64,000 nt of DNA from Billgrantia tianxiuensis (GTDB lineage Bacteria; Pseudomonadota; Gammaproteobacteria; Pseudomonadales; Halomonadaceae), in NCBI RefSeq assembly GCF_009834345.1, contig NZ_CP035042.1:372001-436000 (forward strand), read 5' to 3'. Positions 25,898 through 35,640 of this stretch are shown one piece after another (positions within the stretch are counted from its first letter, which is position 1; the number at the start of each line of letters is the position of its first letter). The translations under genes were made by a program, and so were the position numbers. Below the pieces are notes generated by a model that was not told the DNA's origin, did no database searches, and saw only the letters and a program-made list of their open reading frames with translations.

Positions 25898-27336
25898 TCA
25901 GGCCAGGGCCGAATCGAACTCCGGCTCCACTTCGCGCCGGCTGCCGTTGCCGAGTGCGATCCGCCGGTCGCAGATGCGCTCGACCAGGGCCGGGTCATGG
26001 CTCACCAGTATCACCCCACAGCGCCGCTCGCGGGCCAACTCGACCAGCAGCGCCAACGTTTGGCGCTGGGTGATGGGGTCGAGACGCGACGTTGGCTCGT
26101 CGGCAAACAGGAAGCACGGTTCGAGCAACAGCACGCGCAGGATGGCGAAACGCTGCAGCTCGCCGCCCGATATTTCACCGGGACGCCGGGCCAGCAGCCG
26201 CTCGTCGAGTCCCAGGCGTGTCATCAGCGGGGCGATGGCACTACGATCCAGGCGATGGCGTCGCACCAGGTCGTCGAGCAGACGCGAGAGCTGCCAGTGG
26301 GGAGAGAAGGCCGCCGGCGGATCCTGATAGAGCTTCTGGAAGCCGAGCGGATACCCCGGCGCCCGATGAACCTCACCATCGTCGGCATGCGTCACGCCCA
26401 GCAGCATGTCGCCCAGAGTACTCTTGCCGCAGCCGGAAGGGCCGACCACGCCGACGATCTCACCGGGACTGACCGAGAGCGAGAGATCGTGGAACAGTTG
26501 GCGTCCACCACGCGCCTTGACCAAACCACTGGCGCTCACCACCGCCGCCTGTCGCTCGCCCAGCGGTGTCGGGCGTGGCCAGCGGCTGGGTTCGGCATCC
26601 AGCAGGCGTCGGCCATACTCGCTCTGTGGGTGAGTGAGCACTTGCTGGGCCGGGCCGCGCTCGACCACCTGGCCCTGGCGCAGAATGACCACTTCGCCGC
26701 CGAGGCGGCGGGCCACGTCGATGTCGTGGGTAATGGTGACCAGGGCGCCGCCGCGTTCGGGCGTACGGGCCAGCAGCTCGACCACCGCATCTCGCCTGGG
26801 CGCATCGAGCCCCTTGGTCGGCTCGTCGGCGATGACGATGGGGCACCGCCGGCACTGGCGGCGGCGAAGGCCACTCGTTGTGCCATGCCGCCGGAAAGTT
26901 CGCCGGGCAGCTTGCCGCCGGCCTCCGGCAGGCCCAGCTCGGTCAGGTCGGCCCAGGCGGCCTGAAGCGACGCTCGGCGGTCGCGCCCGGCCACGTGGCG
27001 ATGGCTTTCGGCGACCTGGGCAACGGCGCGCATGGTCGGGTCCAGGGCATGCCACGGCTCCTGGGGCAGCAGTGCCAGGCGCCGGCCCCACAGGGTACGG
27101 CGCGACGTGCCGTCGGCGGCATCGAACGTCTCGCCATCGATGACGAGCCGCCCCTGGGCGGCAAGACCACGAGGCAGCGTGCCCATGATCGCCTGGGCGA
27201 TCAGGCTCTTGCCCGAGCCGGTCTCGCCGAGCAGGGTCAGGCGGCCGCCCGCCGCGAGAGCGCAGGAGAAGGGGGCGATGGTGACGCCCTCACCCTGGAT
27301 CGTGATGTCTTCGGCTTGAAGTAAGTACGCACTCAT
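25898..27336 (-). pseudogene. Fused double ABC ATPase (DppD-DppF-like) of the Zur-linked importer, frameshifted
   Basis: The start ATG overlaps the permease stop (ATGA at 27333-27336). Domain 1 has Walker A GETGSGKSLIAQ and signature LSGGMAQRVAFA in one frame. Its Walker B IVIADEPTKGLD and all of domain 2 (GPSGCGKSTLGD, ISGGELQRFAILR, FLFADEPTSRLD) are in another. The join is the G run 26840-26843 (C run on the coding strand); one added base gives 480 codons in one frame. As sequenced, the product would lose the first Walker B and the second domain, so the importer would be dead. A homopolymer error is plausible because everything else is conserved. A single polypeptide with two ATPase domains replaces the usual DppD and DppF pair. 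Confidence 0.85.
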
Positions 27337-28160
27337 CGTGGATCCCTTCCGGCCAGCAGGTTGAGGCTCAGCACCAGCACGAACAACACCACGATCGGCT
27401 GGGCCATGGCCCAGGGTGCCTCGTGGTAGTAGGGCAGCAGCTCGATCATCAACAGCCCCAGTTCGGCGGTGGGCGGGCGCAGGCCGACGCTGACGAAGCC
27501 CAGCGCGGCCATGGCGAGGATCGCGCTGGCGGCGCCGAAGGCGGCCAGGGTCAGCACCTGCGGGGCTAGCTCCGGCCACAGGTGGCGGCGGAACAGGTAG
27601 AGTGGACCGAAGCCGAGCAGGCGGCTCGCCTCGAGCTGCGGCGAGGCGACCAGGATTCGGGTGCGGGCCCGTACCACACGGAAGTACTCGATCCACAGCA
27701 CCAGCGAAATGCCGACGTACAGCGCCCAGAAGTTACCCGGGGCGATGGCGACGAGCAGCAGTACCAGCAGCAGGCCCGGCAGCGCCAGGCAGGCGTCGGC
27801 CAGGCTGCCCAGTACGCGGTCGAGCCAGCCGCCGCGCCAGCCGGCCATCACGCCGAGAATCACGCCCGGTATCGCAGCACTGGCCACGCTGAGCAGGGCC
27901 ATGCCCAGCGACAGGCGCACGGCACTGGCCAGGCGCGCCAGCAGGCTGCGCCCCAGGTGGTCGGTGCCGAGCGGCTCGGCCAGCGTCGGCAGTTGCAGGA
28001 TGCGTGTGAGCTGCTGGCGAGCGGGATCGGCATCGAACAGCCAGGGCACCAGCCAGGCGAAGGCGAGCAGCAGCGCCAGCAGCGCGGCGCCGAGCCGCTG
28101 ACGGCCGTTCAGCGTCGGCAGGGCAAGGCGGCGGGAAGGCGCCAGGGTTGAGACATTCAT
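27333..28160 (-). CDS. ABC transporter permease, DppC/NikC-like
   Basis: 275 residues, starting MNVSTLAPSRRLALPTLNGR. One N-terminal membrane helix, then the family motif LGTDHLGRSLLARLASAVRLSLGMALL, and the EAA loop QLEASRLLGFGPLYLFRRHLWPELAP. It overlaps both neighbours by 4 bp (ATGA junctions), giving strict translational coupling with the partner permease and the ATPase. Confidence 0.92.
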   Translation of the reverse strand: MNVSTLAPSRRLALPTLNGRQRLGAALLALLLAFAWLVPWLFDADPARQQLTRILQLPTLAEPLGTDHLGRSLLARLASAVRLSLGMALLSVASAAIPGVILGVMAGWRGGWLDRVLGSLADACLALPGLLLVLLLVAIAPGNFWALYVGISLVLWIEYFRVVRARTRILVASPQLEASRLLGFGPLYLFRRHLWPELAPQVLTLAAFGAASAILAMAALGFVSVGLRPPTAELGLLMIELLPYYHEAPWAMAQPIVVLFVLVLSLNLLAGRDPR

Positions 28161-29140
28161 GCGCTGCGCCTCCTGGGGTCGAGCCAGTGGCAGAGCAGGT
28201 CCACCACGGTATTGAGGGCGACGAACATTAGTCCCATCACCAGCGCGGTGCCCTGGATCATCGGCACGTCGCGGGCAACGATGGCATGTACCAGGGCATG
28301 GCCGATGCCGGGCCAGGCAAACAGGGTCTCGACCACTACCACGCCCTCGATCAGGTAGACGAACTGCACGCCGAGATAGGCGATCACCGGTACCGCGGCG
28401 TTGCGCAGGCCGTGGCGCAGGAAGCTCAGACGCTCGCCCAGGCCCTTGGTACGCGAAAAGGCGTAATAGGCCGATTGCGAGACGTCGGACATGGCATTGC
28501 GCGCCACCCGGCTGGAGATGGCGGCCAGGGCCAGCGCCAGGGTTAGCGCCGGGAGTATCCCGTGCGCGAAGCGGCCATGGCCGGCGGCTGGCAGCCAGCC
28601 CAGGGTGACCGAGAAGATCAGGATCAGCACCAGACCGACGGCGAAGGGGGGCAGGGCGCGCAGCACGCTGGCGGCCACTTCGCTTACGCGGTCCAGTGCA
28701 CCGTTGGGCTTGAGTCCGGCGAGCAGGCCAAGCGGCGGGCCCAGCAGCAGCGAGAGCAGCACGGCCAGGAAGGCCAGTCCCAGGGAATGGCCGAGCTGAT
28801 GCCAAAGCTCGGTCATCACCGGCTCGCCGCTGACCAGCGAGCGCCCCAGGTCGAGTTGCAGCAGGTCCCACAGCCAGCCGAAGTAGGCGCCGAGCGCCGG
28901 CTGGTCCAGTGCCAGCTCGGCACGTACCGCCTCGGCGGCACTGGTGTTGACCATGTCGTGCCCGTAGCGTCCGGCGGCGATGCGGTAGGCCATGTCGCCG
29001 GGCAATGAGCGAGTCAGCACGAAGGTGAGGGTGCCGACCATCCACGCCACCAGCCCGGCCTGGAACAGGCGCTGCAGCAGCAGGCTGCCAAGGCCTGCCG
29101 TCCAGCGCGGTGTCGTTCGTGATGCCAGGGTCACGCTCAT
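28157..29140 (-). CDS. ABC transporter permease, DppB/NikB-like
   Basis: 327 residues. It starts with a short cytosolic stretch and LLLQRLFQAGLVAWMVGTLTFVLTRSLPGDMA (the DppB first helix and LPGDP-like motif). The EAA loop is AYYAFSRTKGLGERLSFLRHGLRNAAVPVI. The end overlaps the DppC-like gene and the start overlaps the binding-protein gene by 4 bp each. Confidence 0.92.
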   Translation of the reverse strand: MSVTLASRTTPRWTAGLGSLLLQRLFQAGLVAWMVGTLTFVLTRSLPGDMAYRIAAGRYGHDMVNTSAAEAVRAELALDQPALGAYFGWLWDLLQLDLGRSLVSGEPVMTELWHQLGHSLGLAFLAVLLSLLLGPPLGLLAGLKPNGALDRVSEVAASVLRALPPFAVGLVLILIFSVTLGWLPAAGHGRFAHGILPALTLALALAAISSRVARNAMSDVSQSAYYAFSRTKGLGERLSFLRHGLRNAAVPVIAYLGVQFVYLIEGVVVVETLFAWPGIGHALVHAIVARDVPMIQGTALVMGLMFVALNTVVDLLCHWLDPRRRSA

Positions 29141-30663
29141 TCACTCCACCTCAGTTCGTCGATGCGATAGCTGCGCTCCAGCGGGTCGATGGAGAAGCCT
29201 TCCAGTTCGGCGTTGACCGCAGCCGTCTGCTGATACCAGGCCACGGGCACGACCGGCATCGCCTCGTTCAGACGGCGTGCCACCTGCTCCGCCAGCTCGC
29301 TGCGGGTTTCCATGTCGGCCACCTGGCGCAGGGTGTCGAGCCAACTGGCCAGGTCGTCGTCGCGCCAGCCCATGGCCCCCCAATCGCCGCCCATCGCTTC
29401 GGGATCGGTACCAAAGTCGTCAAGCAAAGTGCCGAGCGGGTCGGGCACCAGCCCGTAGTTACGCGCCATCATGCCCAGTTCCAGGCTGCCGTCGCGATGA
29501 CCGGAGGGAATCTCGCTGGCGTTGCCCACGGCGACTTCCAGCGCCACGCCGATCTCGCGCCACTGGTCCTGCAGGGCTGTCGCCACCAGCGGCAGTTCGG
29601 GGCGGTCGGAGAAGGTGCGCAGGGTCAGTTGGAACGGTTCGCCGTCGCGCTCGAGCATACCGTTGCCGTTGGCCTGCCAGCCCAGCTCGGCGAGCAGCTC
29701 GCGGGCCCGCTCCATGTCCTGGGCATCGCCTGCGTCGAGGCCGAGGTGCCAGGGGCCGAGGCTTGCCGGGAACAGCTCGGCGGCGGCGGCTTCGGGATCG
29801 CGCAGCAGGCCGGCGGCGATGCCCTCGCGGTCGATGGCCAGGCTCAGCGCCCGACGGGCGCGCTCGTCCTCAAGGAGGGGGTGCTCGGCATTAACCTTGA
29901 ACACGATGGTGCGCGGCAGCGGTTCGGCATGCAGGGCCAGGCGGTCATGACGCGCCAGCCGCGCGCGGCTGGCCGGGTCGAGGGTGAATACCACGTCGGC
30001 ATCGCCGCTCTCGGCCATCACGGCACGCGTCTCGCCGCGGCCCACCGCCAGGTAGCTGGCGGTGCCGATGGCGGGTGCCTCGCCCCAGTAATCGTCGAAG
30101 CGCTCCACATCGAGCCGCTGCGGCGGTGTTACCGTTGCCGCCCGATAGGGGCCGGTGCCGATCACCTGGACGACCCTGCCCTCGTCGTCATAGGCATCCG
30201 GGGCGAGGATCAGGGTGGTGGAGTGGGCGAGCAGAGCGGGCAGCGGGGCAAAAGCGCTCTCGAGCCGGATCACCACCTCGTTGCCGTCGGCTTCGATGGC
30301 GGTAATGGGAGCGGGATCGAGGATACCCGGCTTGGCCAGGGCATGCTCGAGGCTTGCCGCTGCGGCCTGCGCCGTCAGCGGGCTGCCATCGTGAAAGACG
30401 ACCCCTTCGCGCAGCGCGAAGCGCCAGGTCAGGCCATCGTCGGTGACCTCCCAGGCGCTGGCCAGGCCAGGGGCGGGCTGACCGCTGGCATCGGTGTCGA
30501 CCAGGGTCTCGGCGACGCGCATGCGGGCGAAGACATAGCCCGAGGTCGAGGGATCGACCCCGGTGATCTCCCAGGGAGCGACGACCGCCAGCGGGCGGTC
30601 GGCGAGAGCGGCCAGGGGCAGCAGGGCCAGGCCGAGGAGCAATGAACGAGGGGGCAGTGGCAT
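29137..30663 (-). CDS. SBP_bac_5 periplasmic binding protein of the Zur-linked importer
   Basis: The ATG at 30663 follows AAGGAAG; an alternative ATG is 18 bp upstream. 508 residues. The signal peptide MPLPPRSLLLGLALLPLAALA has no lipobox Cys, so the protein is soluble in the periplasm. The mature part has WEITGVDPSTSGYVFARMRVAETLVDTD and TWRFALREGVVFHDGSPLTAQAAAASLEHAL, the family-5 signature. This family includes oligopeptide, nickel-chelate and opine-metallophore binders. The gene lies 45 bp downstream of the DUF1826 gene, whose upstream region carries a Zur-like box, so a zinc-related ligand is suggested (inference). Confidence 0.9.
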   Translation of the reverse strand: MPLPPRSLLLGLALLPLAALADRPLAVVAPWEITGVDPSTSGYVFARMRVAETLVDTDASGQPAPGLASAWEVTDDGLTWRFALREGVVFHDGSPLTAQAAAASLEHALAKPGILDPAPITAIEADGNEVVIRLESAFAPLPALLAHSTTLILAPDAYDDEGRVVQVIGTGPYRAATVTPPQRLDVERFDDYWGEAPAIGTASYLAVGRGETRAVMAESGDADVVFTLDPASRARLARHDRLALHAEPLPRTIVFKVNAEHPLLEDERARRALSLAIDREGIAAGLLRDPEAAAAELFPASLGPWHLGLDAGDAQDMERARELLAELGWQANGNGMLERDGEPFQLTLRTFSDRPELPLVATALQDQWREIGVALEVAVGNASEIPSGHRDGSLELGMMARNYGLVPDPLGTLLDDFGTDPEAMGGDWGAMGWRDDDLASWLDTLRQVADMETRSELAEQVARRLNEAMPVVPVAWYQQTAAVNAELEGFSIDPLERSYRIDELRWSE

Positions 30664-30708
30664 TGCGGGTCTTCCTTGCATGAAGTTGAGGTTGGGGGGC
30701 TTTTGCTA

Positions 30709-31383
30709 TCAACCTGGATCCAGTGCCAGCAGCAGGCGGCGCTCACCAGGCGCCGGCTGAGGGCTGCGATGCACCAGGCCGCGTTCTTCGTTGCTGACCC
30801 AACCACAGCCTTTCAGCAGGGCCAGATCGCCTATGGCGAGCTGCCGAATGGCGGCAGGGTCGGCGACGATGTCGGGCTTGTCCGGATGTGGGGCGCCAAG
30901 CCCGGCGCGGTTGACGGCATGCTCCGGCAGCCACTCACTGGCCGGGCCGGCGTATGTGGTCACGAGGCGTACCGCCAGGTTATCGACGTGAAAGCGCGGG
31001 CACATGGCGCCTTCCAGCGTGCGCAGGCGAATGCCGATGGTGGCGGTCGAGAACAGGTAGGCCATGGCTTCGGCGATGTTGCCGATGTCTTCCACCAGCG
31101 CATCACCGGCCTCGGGGGCGGGTAGCCGGCGTGCCAGGTCCTCTTGCATGGCCAGGCCAGGCGCGCCACGCCAATGCCATTCGACCCCGCGCTGGCAGGC
31201 GAGCTGGCTGCGCACGGCCAGCGTGAGGGCCACGTCGAGCCGGCGCTCCATCACGGCCAGGGTGATGTGGTCGTCGAAGATACGAGGGAGCACCTCGATG
31301 TCCTGGCTGAATGCCCAGTGGGCAGATGAGGGCACGCCAAGCGGCGTGATTACCTGGGAATGGGGAGTCGAGAGGGCTGGCAT
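30709..31383 (-). CDS. DUF1826 domain protein, Zur-regulon-associated
   Basis: A 224-residue soluble protein with no signal peptide. DIGNIAEAMAYLFSTATIGIRLRTLEGAMCPRFHVDNLAVRLVTTYAGPASEWLPE and GDLALLKGCGW resemble the DUF1826 family. Conserved polar residues (C-x-x-F-H-x-D) look like a metal or cupin-type site. Family knowledge: DUF1826 genes recur beside COG0523 GTPases and DksA2 in zinc-limitation loci of gammaproteobacteria. Biochemical function unknown. First gene of the leftward operon; ribosome site weak (AAAGG). Confidence 0.8.
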   Translation of the reverse strand: MPALSTPHSQVITPLGVPSSAHWAFSQDIEVLPRIFDDHITLAVMERRLDVALTLAVRSQLACQRGVEWHWRGAPGLAMQEDLARRLPAPEAGDALVEDIGNIAEAMAYLFSTATIGIRLRTLEGAMCPRFHVDNLAVRLVTTYAGPASEWLPEHAVNRAGLGAPHPDKPDIVADPAAIRQLAIGDLALLKGCGWVSNEERGLVHRSPQPAPGERRLLLALDPG

Positions 31384-31420
31384 GGGGGCAACCTTTGGTG
31401 AGGCGGCGTGGCGTTGAAAA

Positions 31421-31440
31421 GAGACTATATAACATAACGC
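31421..31440 (-). promoter_or_regulatory. Zur-like box upstream of DUF1826 operon
   Basis: The minus strand reads GCGTTATGTTATATAGTC. The left 11 bases (GTTATGTTATA) match the Zur palindrome GTTATGTTATAACATAAC and the box before dksA2; the right half is degenerate. It is centred about 47 bp upstream of the DUF1826 start. The rest of 31441-31683 shows no gene, only an untranslated leader for iorA. Confidence 0.7.
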
Positions 31441-31683
31441 AAGTAGGGCTTGGCAAACATCCCCCGATGCGCCGTGAAGGAGTTGGTCAGTTCAACGACA
31501 GGATCAGGCAATGATCCGCCAGTAATGAGCTAATCCTTGAAAAGGCTTCCTTCCTATACTCCGCCGTAGTCTCGATTACCGAGCCGGTCGAAGCTCCGCC
31601 CGGCGCCTTTCCTGTCCCACTTCTCTCCCCTGACATAGGCCATCCAGCGCCTTTCCCATAACCAGAAAAGCATGAGGAATCCC

Positions 31684-32142
31684 ATGGCGACACTGACCAT
31701 CAATGGTGAATCCCATCAGCTCGACGTTCCCGACGACATGCCACTGCTCTGGGTCCTTCGGGATGTCGCAAACCTGACCGGCACCAAATACGGGTGCGGC
31801 ATGTCCCTTTGCGGGGCCTGCACCGTGCACCTCGATGGAGAAGCGATTCGCTCCTGTACCACGCCCATTTCCGCTGCCGCTGGCAAAGAGGTGACGACCA
31901 TCGAAGCAATCGACAGGGATCGCATCGGCAAGGCCGTGCAGGAGGCATGGCGCCAGCATGACGTGGTGCAGTGCGGGTATTGCCAATCCGGCCAGATCAT
32001 GGCGGCCGTGGCACTGTTACGCGACAACGCCGACCCCAGCGACGACGACATCGATTCCGCCATGAACGGCAACATCTGCCGCTGCGCCACTTACGTCCGT
32101 ATTCGTGCCGCGATCCATGACGCCGCCGAGCAACTGGCCTAA
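31684..32142 (+). CDS. iorA: (2Fe-2S)-binding subunit of a molybdenum hydroxylase (IorA-like)
   Basis: 152 residues. The ATG at 31684 follows GAGGAAT; an ATG 12 bp upstream is possible. The N-terminal plant-type ferredoxin fold has [13 protein letters not shown] and a further Cys in IRSCTTP. The C-terminal four-helix domain has [11 protein letters not shown] and [15 protein letters not shown], giving two [2Fe-2S] clusters. It transfers electrons from the molybdopterin subunit encoded next (11-bp gap). Isoquinoline 1-oxidoreductase small subunits have this compact form; aldehyde oxidoreductases are an alternative. Confidence 0.9.
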   Translation: MATLTINGESHQLDVPDDMPLLWVLRDVANLTGTKYGCGMSLCGACTVHLDGEAIRSCTTPISAAAGKEVTTIEAIDRDRIGKAVQEAWRQHDVVQCGYCQSGQIMAAVALLRDNADPSDDDIDSAMNGNICRCATYVRIRAAIHDAAEQLA

Positions 32143-32153
32143 GGAGTGTTGTG

Positions 32154-34408
32154 ATGGGAATTCTCAAGCATGTATCAGCGCCCAAGCCGGAAGCCGTGGG
32201 TGTCGTCAACATCAGCAGGCGCCGTTTTCTGCAGGGCTCCACCGGCCTGGTGCTGGGTCTTTACCTGGCGCCATTAACCTTGAATGGCAGCCGGGCTGAA
32301 GCGGAAGAAGGCGCGGAGGCCGACTTCGAGCCCAATGCCTTCGTGCGGATTACCGCCGACGGCACCGTCATAGTCCTGGCCAAGCATCTGGAGATGGGGC
32401 AGGGCACCTATACCGGACTCGCCACCCTGGTGGCCGAGGAGCTGGATGCGGACTGGAGCCGGGTGAGAGTGGAAGGCGCCCCTGCGGATGCCGAGCGCTA
32501 CAAGAACCTGGCCTTTGGTCTGCAAGGCACCGGGGGAAGCACGGCCATCGCCAACTCCTACGAACAGATGCGTACGGCCGGCGCCACGGCCCGTGCCATG
32601 CTGGTGGCGGCTGCCGCCGAGCGCTGGGGTGTCGCCGCCGAGAGCATCAGCGTCAGCCAGGGAGTGGTGCGGCACCGGGAATCAGGGCGCGAGGCAGGGT
32701 TCGGCGAGCTTGCCGAAGCCGCCGCCGAGCTGCCGGTACCGCAGGAGGTGACGCTCAAGGATCCCGAGGACTTCACCCTGATCGGGACGCTGAACACACC
32801 ACGCACGGACAGCGCCGGCAAGACCGACGGCAGCGCCATGTTTACTCAGGACATGAAGTTGCCGGGCATGCTGATCGCGGTAGCCGCACACCCGCGCCGC
32901 TTCGGTGCCCGTGTCGCGAGCTTCGACGACACCAAGGCCAGGGAGGTGCCCGGCGTTGTCGAGGTCGTGCCATTTGCCGGCGGTCCCCACCGCTTCGAGG
33001 GCGTGGCAGTGCTGGCGGAGAACACCTGGGCGGCGAGCCAAGGGCGCAATGCGCTGGAGATCGAATGGGACGACAGCCAGGCCTTCTCGTTGGGCAGCGA
33101 GGAGATCATGGCGCGCTACCGTGAACTGGCCGAGGAGGAAGGGGCGATAGCGGCGCGACATGGCGACGTGGTCTCGGCGCTGTCCGAGCCGGCGACCCTG
33201 ATCGAGGCCGATTATGAGTTTCCCTACCTCGCCCATGCGGCCATGGAGCCGATGAACTGCCTGGTCGAGCTGGGCGACGAGCGTTGCGATATCTGGAACG
33301 GTGAGCAGTGGCAAACGATGGACCAGCAGTTGGTGGCGGAGCTGCTGGGCATTGCCCCGGAGAATGTCAGCCTGACGCAGCTGTATGCCGGGGGCAGCTT
33401 CGGTCGGCGTGCCAACCCCTATTCGGATTTCGTGCTGGAGGCGGTCTCGATCGCCATGGCTGCGCGTGAGCAGGGGATCGAGGCCCCCGTCAAGCTGGTC
33501 TGGATGCGCGAGGACGATACCCGTGGTGGCTACTATCGGCCGATGAATTTCCATCGTGGGCGCCTGGCGCTCGATGCCGACGGTCAGCTGATCGCCTGGC
33601 ATCAACGCCTGGTTGGCCAGTCGATCCTGCAGGGAACGGCGCTGGAATCCTTCCTGGTGCAGGATGGTATCGACGCGACCTCGGTCGAAGGCGCCGCGAA
33701 CCTGGCCTACGACGTGCCCAATCTGCAGGTCGAGCTGCATACGCCGGAGGATATCGGGGTGCCGGTGCAATGGTGGCGGGCCGTGGGGCACACGCATACC
33801 GCGTTTTCGACGGAGTGCCTGATCGATGAGGCGGCGGTCGCTGCCGAACAGGATCCGGTGGCGTTTCGTCGCGCGTTGCTGAGCCAGCATCCCCGCCACC
33901 GCGGCGTACTGGATCTGGTGGCGGAGAAGGCCGGCTGGGAGCAGCCGCTCGCGCCCGGTAGCGATGGGCAGCGGCGCGGCCGGGGAGTCGCCGTACACGA
34001 GTCCTTCAATTCCTTCGTGGCGCAGGTGGCCGAGGTCACGGTGGAGGAAGATGGCAGCTATCGCGTCGACCGGGTCGTATGTGCCGTGGATTGCGGGGTT
34101 GCCGTCAACCCGGACGTGATCAAGGCGCAGATGGAAGGCGGGATCGGCTTCGGCCTGGCGGCCGCGCTGCACGGCGAGATCACCCTGGAGGAGGGGTCGT
34201 GCAGCAATCCAATTTCCATGACTACGAGGTATTGCGTATCAACGAGATGCCGGCGGTGGAGGTGCACATCGTACCGTCGACCGAAGCCCCTACCGGGGTC
34301 GGCGAGCCGGGCGTGCCGCCAATTGCCCCGGCTGTGGCCAACGCCCTCTTCGATGCAAGCGGCGAGCGCTTGCGCAGGATGCCGTTCGCCCAGCGGCTCC
34401 CGGTCTAG
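32154..34408 (+). pseudogene. iorB: Molybdopterin-binding subunit of a xanthine-dehydrogenase-family hydroxylase (IorB-like), frameshifted near the C-terminus
   Basis: The ATG follows AAGGAGTG. A twin-arginine signal (SRRRFLQG) indicates folded export to the periplasm. The body carries LEMGQGTYTGLATLVAEELDADWS, GEQWQTMDQQLVAE, YAGGSFGRRANP and VQWWRAVGHTHTAFS, all typical of the IorB/membrane aldehyde dehydrogenase group. At the G run 34193-34196 the frame breaks. One added G restores [19 protein letters not shown] and [21 protein letters not shown], which holds the catalytic Glu (GVGE), for 752 codons in all. As sequenced, the long frame ends in about 70 unrelated residues and lacks the active-site Glu. 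Confidence 0.85.
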
Positions 34409-34422
34409 GCGCAAGGCGTAAC

Positions 34423-34461
34423 CGACGGCCGGGCCATCGCCCCAGGCAAGCCCGGCCGTCG
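34423..34461. terminator. Bidirectional terminator between iorB and the AraC regulator gene
   Basis: CGACGGCCGGGC / GCCCGGCCGTCG, a 12-bp perfect stem with a 15-nt loop, in the gap between converging genes. No long T-tract. Confidence 0.7.
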
Positions 34462-34500
34462 CATCTAACATGGCTGTCGCGACAGCGGTTCTGAGCAGGG

Positions 34501-35460
34501 CTATACCTGGCCGGCCAGCAGATTTCCCGTGGTCGCTTCTCGCTGCTGCGCGATTTCCTGATAGGGCGGCGTTCCGAACAGGCGGCGATACTCACGGCTG
34601 AATTGAGATGGACTGTTGTAGCCGACCCGATAGCTGGCCGTCGAGGCGTTCACCCCCTCGTTCAGCATTAGCCGGCGTGCCTCGTGCAGGCGCAACTGCT
34701 TCTGGAACTGTAGCGGCGACATCGACGTCAGGTCCTTGAAGCGGTGATGGAGCGTGGATGGGCTCATATGCACCGCCGCAGCCAGATCCTCGATGCGCAG
34801 CGGCTCGGCGTAACGCGACTTGAGCAGCTGTATCACTTCGACGATGGATTTGCTCTGCCCATTGATGCCGGCAAGATCGCGCAAGCGGTATCCCAATTCG
34901 CCACACAGCACCCGATAATGAATCTCGCGCAGTATCAACGGCGCCAGCGCCGGAATGTCGTGCGGCGTATCCAGCAGACGCACCAGGCGGAGCACCGCAT
35001 CGATCAGCGAATCGGACATGCGCGCGATGAACAGGCCGCGCCGCCCATCGCTGTCGTTTGTCGGCTCTCCCGGATCGTACTCGAGGAGCAGTTCACTGAG
35101 CATGGCGAGGTCGATGTCGAGCCGCGCGCACAGATAGGGCGTCTGAGGGCTGGCTTCGATCACCTGGCCGGTAACCGGTAAGGCGAGGGAAACGACCAGG
35201 TAATGGAGCGGGTCGTAGATGAACGGCTGACCGGACAGCTCCATGCGCTTGCGGCCCTGTATCGCCACGAACAGGCTGGGCTCGGCGACGCACGGCATGC
35301 GTTCGGTCGTATTGCTGATGCGGATCAACGAGAGCGGAGCGATGGTAGAGCGGAAGATGCCATCCTCGTGCGTCAGGCGTAGCACTCTGCGGGTCAATTC
35401 AGACTGACGCGAATGTGCGGTCGGGCCGGTCTCCAGGTCGTGAGCGGAATGGTCCATCAT
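34501..35460 (-). CDS. AraC family transcriptional regulator with AraC_N domain
   Basis: About 319 residues. An N-terminal AraC_N-type sensing domain (RMPCVAEPSLFVAIQGRKRMELSGQPFIYDP) is followed by the double HTH (LRIEDLAAAVHMSPSTLHHRFKDLTSMSPLQFQKQLRLHEARRLML and ASYRVGYNSPSQFSREYRRLFG). Ribosome site GGGGAG before twin ATGs. Regulators of this subtype are often beside oxidoreductase genes that handle aldehydes or alcohols. It converges on iorAB, which is a plausible target. Confidence 0.9.
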   Translation of the reverse strand: MMDHSAHDLETGPTAHSRQSELTRRVLRLTHEDGIFRSTIAPLSLIRISNTTERMPCVAEPSLFVAIQGRKRMELSGQPFIYDPLHYLVVSLALPVTGQVIEASPQTPYLCARLDIDLAMLSELLLEYDPGEPTNDSDGRRGLFIARMSDSLIDAVLRLVRLLDTPHDIPALAPLILREIHYRVLCGELGYRLRDLAGINGQSKSIVEVIQLLKSRYAEPLRIEDLAAAVHMSPSTLHHRFKDLTSMSPLQFQKQLRLHEARRLMLNEGVNASTASYRVGYNSPSQFSREYRRLFGTPPYQEIAQQREATTGNLLAGQV

Positions 35461-35640
35461 GTTCGTCTCCCCCTAGGCACGGTTCACCTGCTGCTTTTCA
35501 TTAAACCATGTGCCAGGCCCAATGCCAGTCGCTCCTGAAGCTCCGCGGGTGCGTTATTGGCATCGCCCGGGGCTGCGAGGTCGGCTATGTTAGGGTGTCG
35601 ATTCTTGCACCAATAAGGGGCAGTCCAACGGGGAGGGGGC

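Noticed and set aside
27333..29144. Single 603-residue fused permease
   Set aside because: The long frame arises because the DppC-like frame is open through the DppB-like gene; real genes overlap at 28157-28160 and each has its own family start.
31550..31580. Sigma-70 promoter TTGAAA...TATACT before iorA
   Set aside because: The two elements are about 12 bp apart, too short for a normal promoter.
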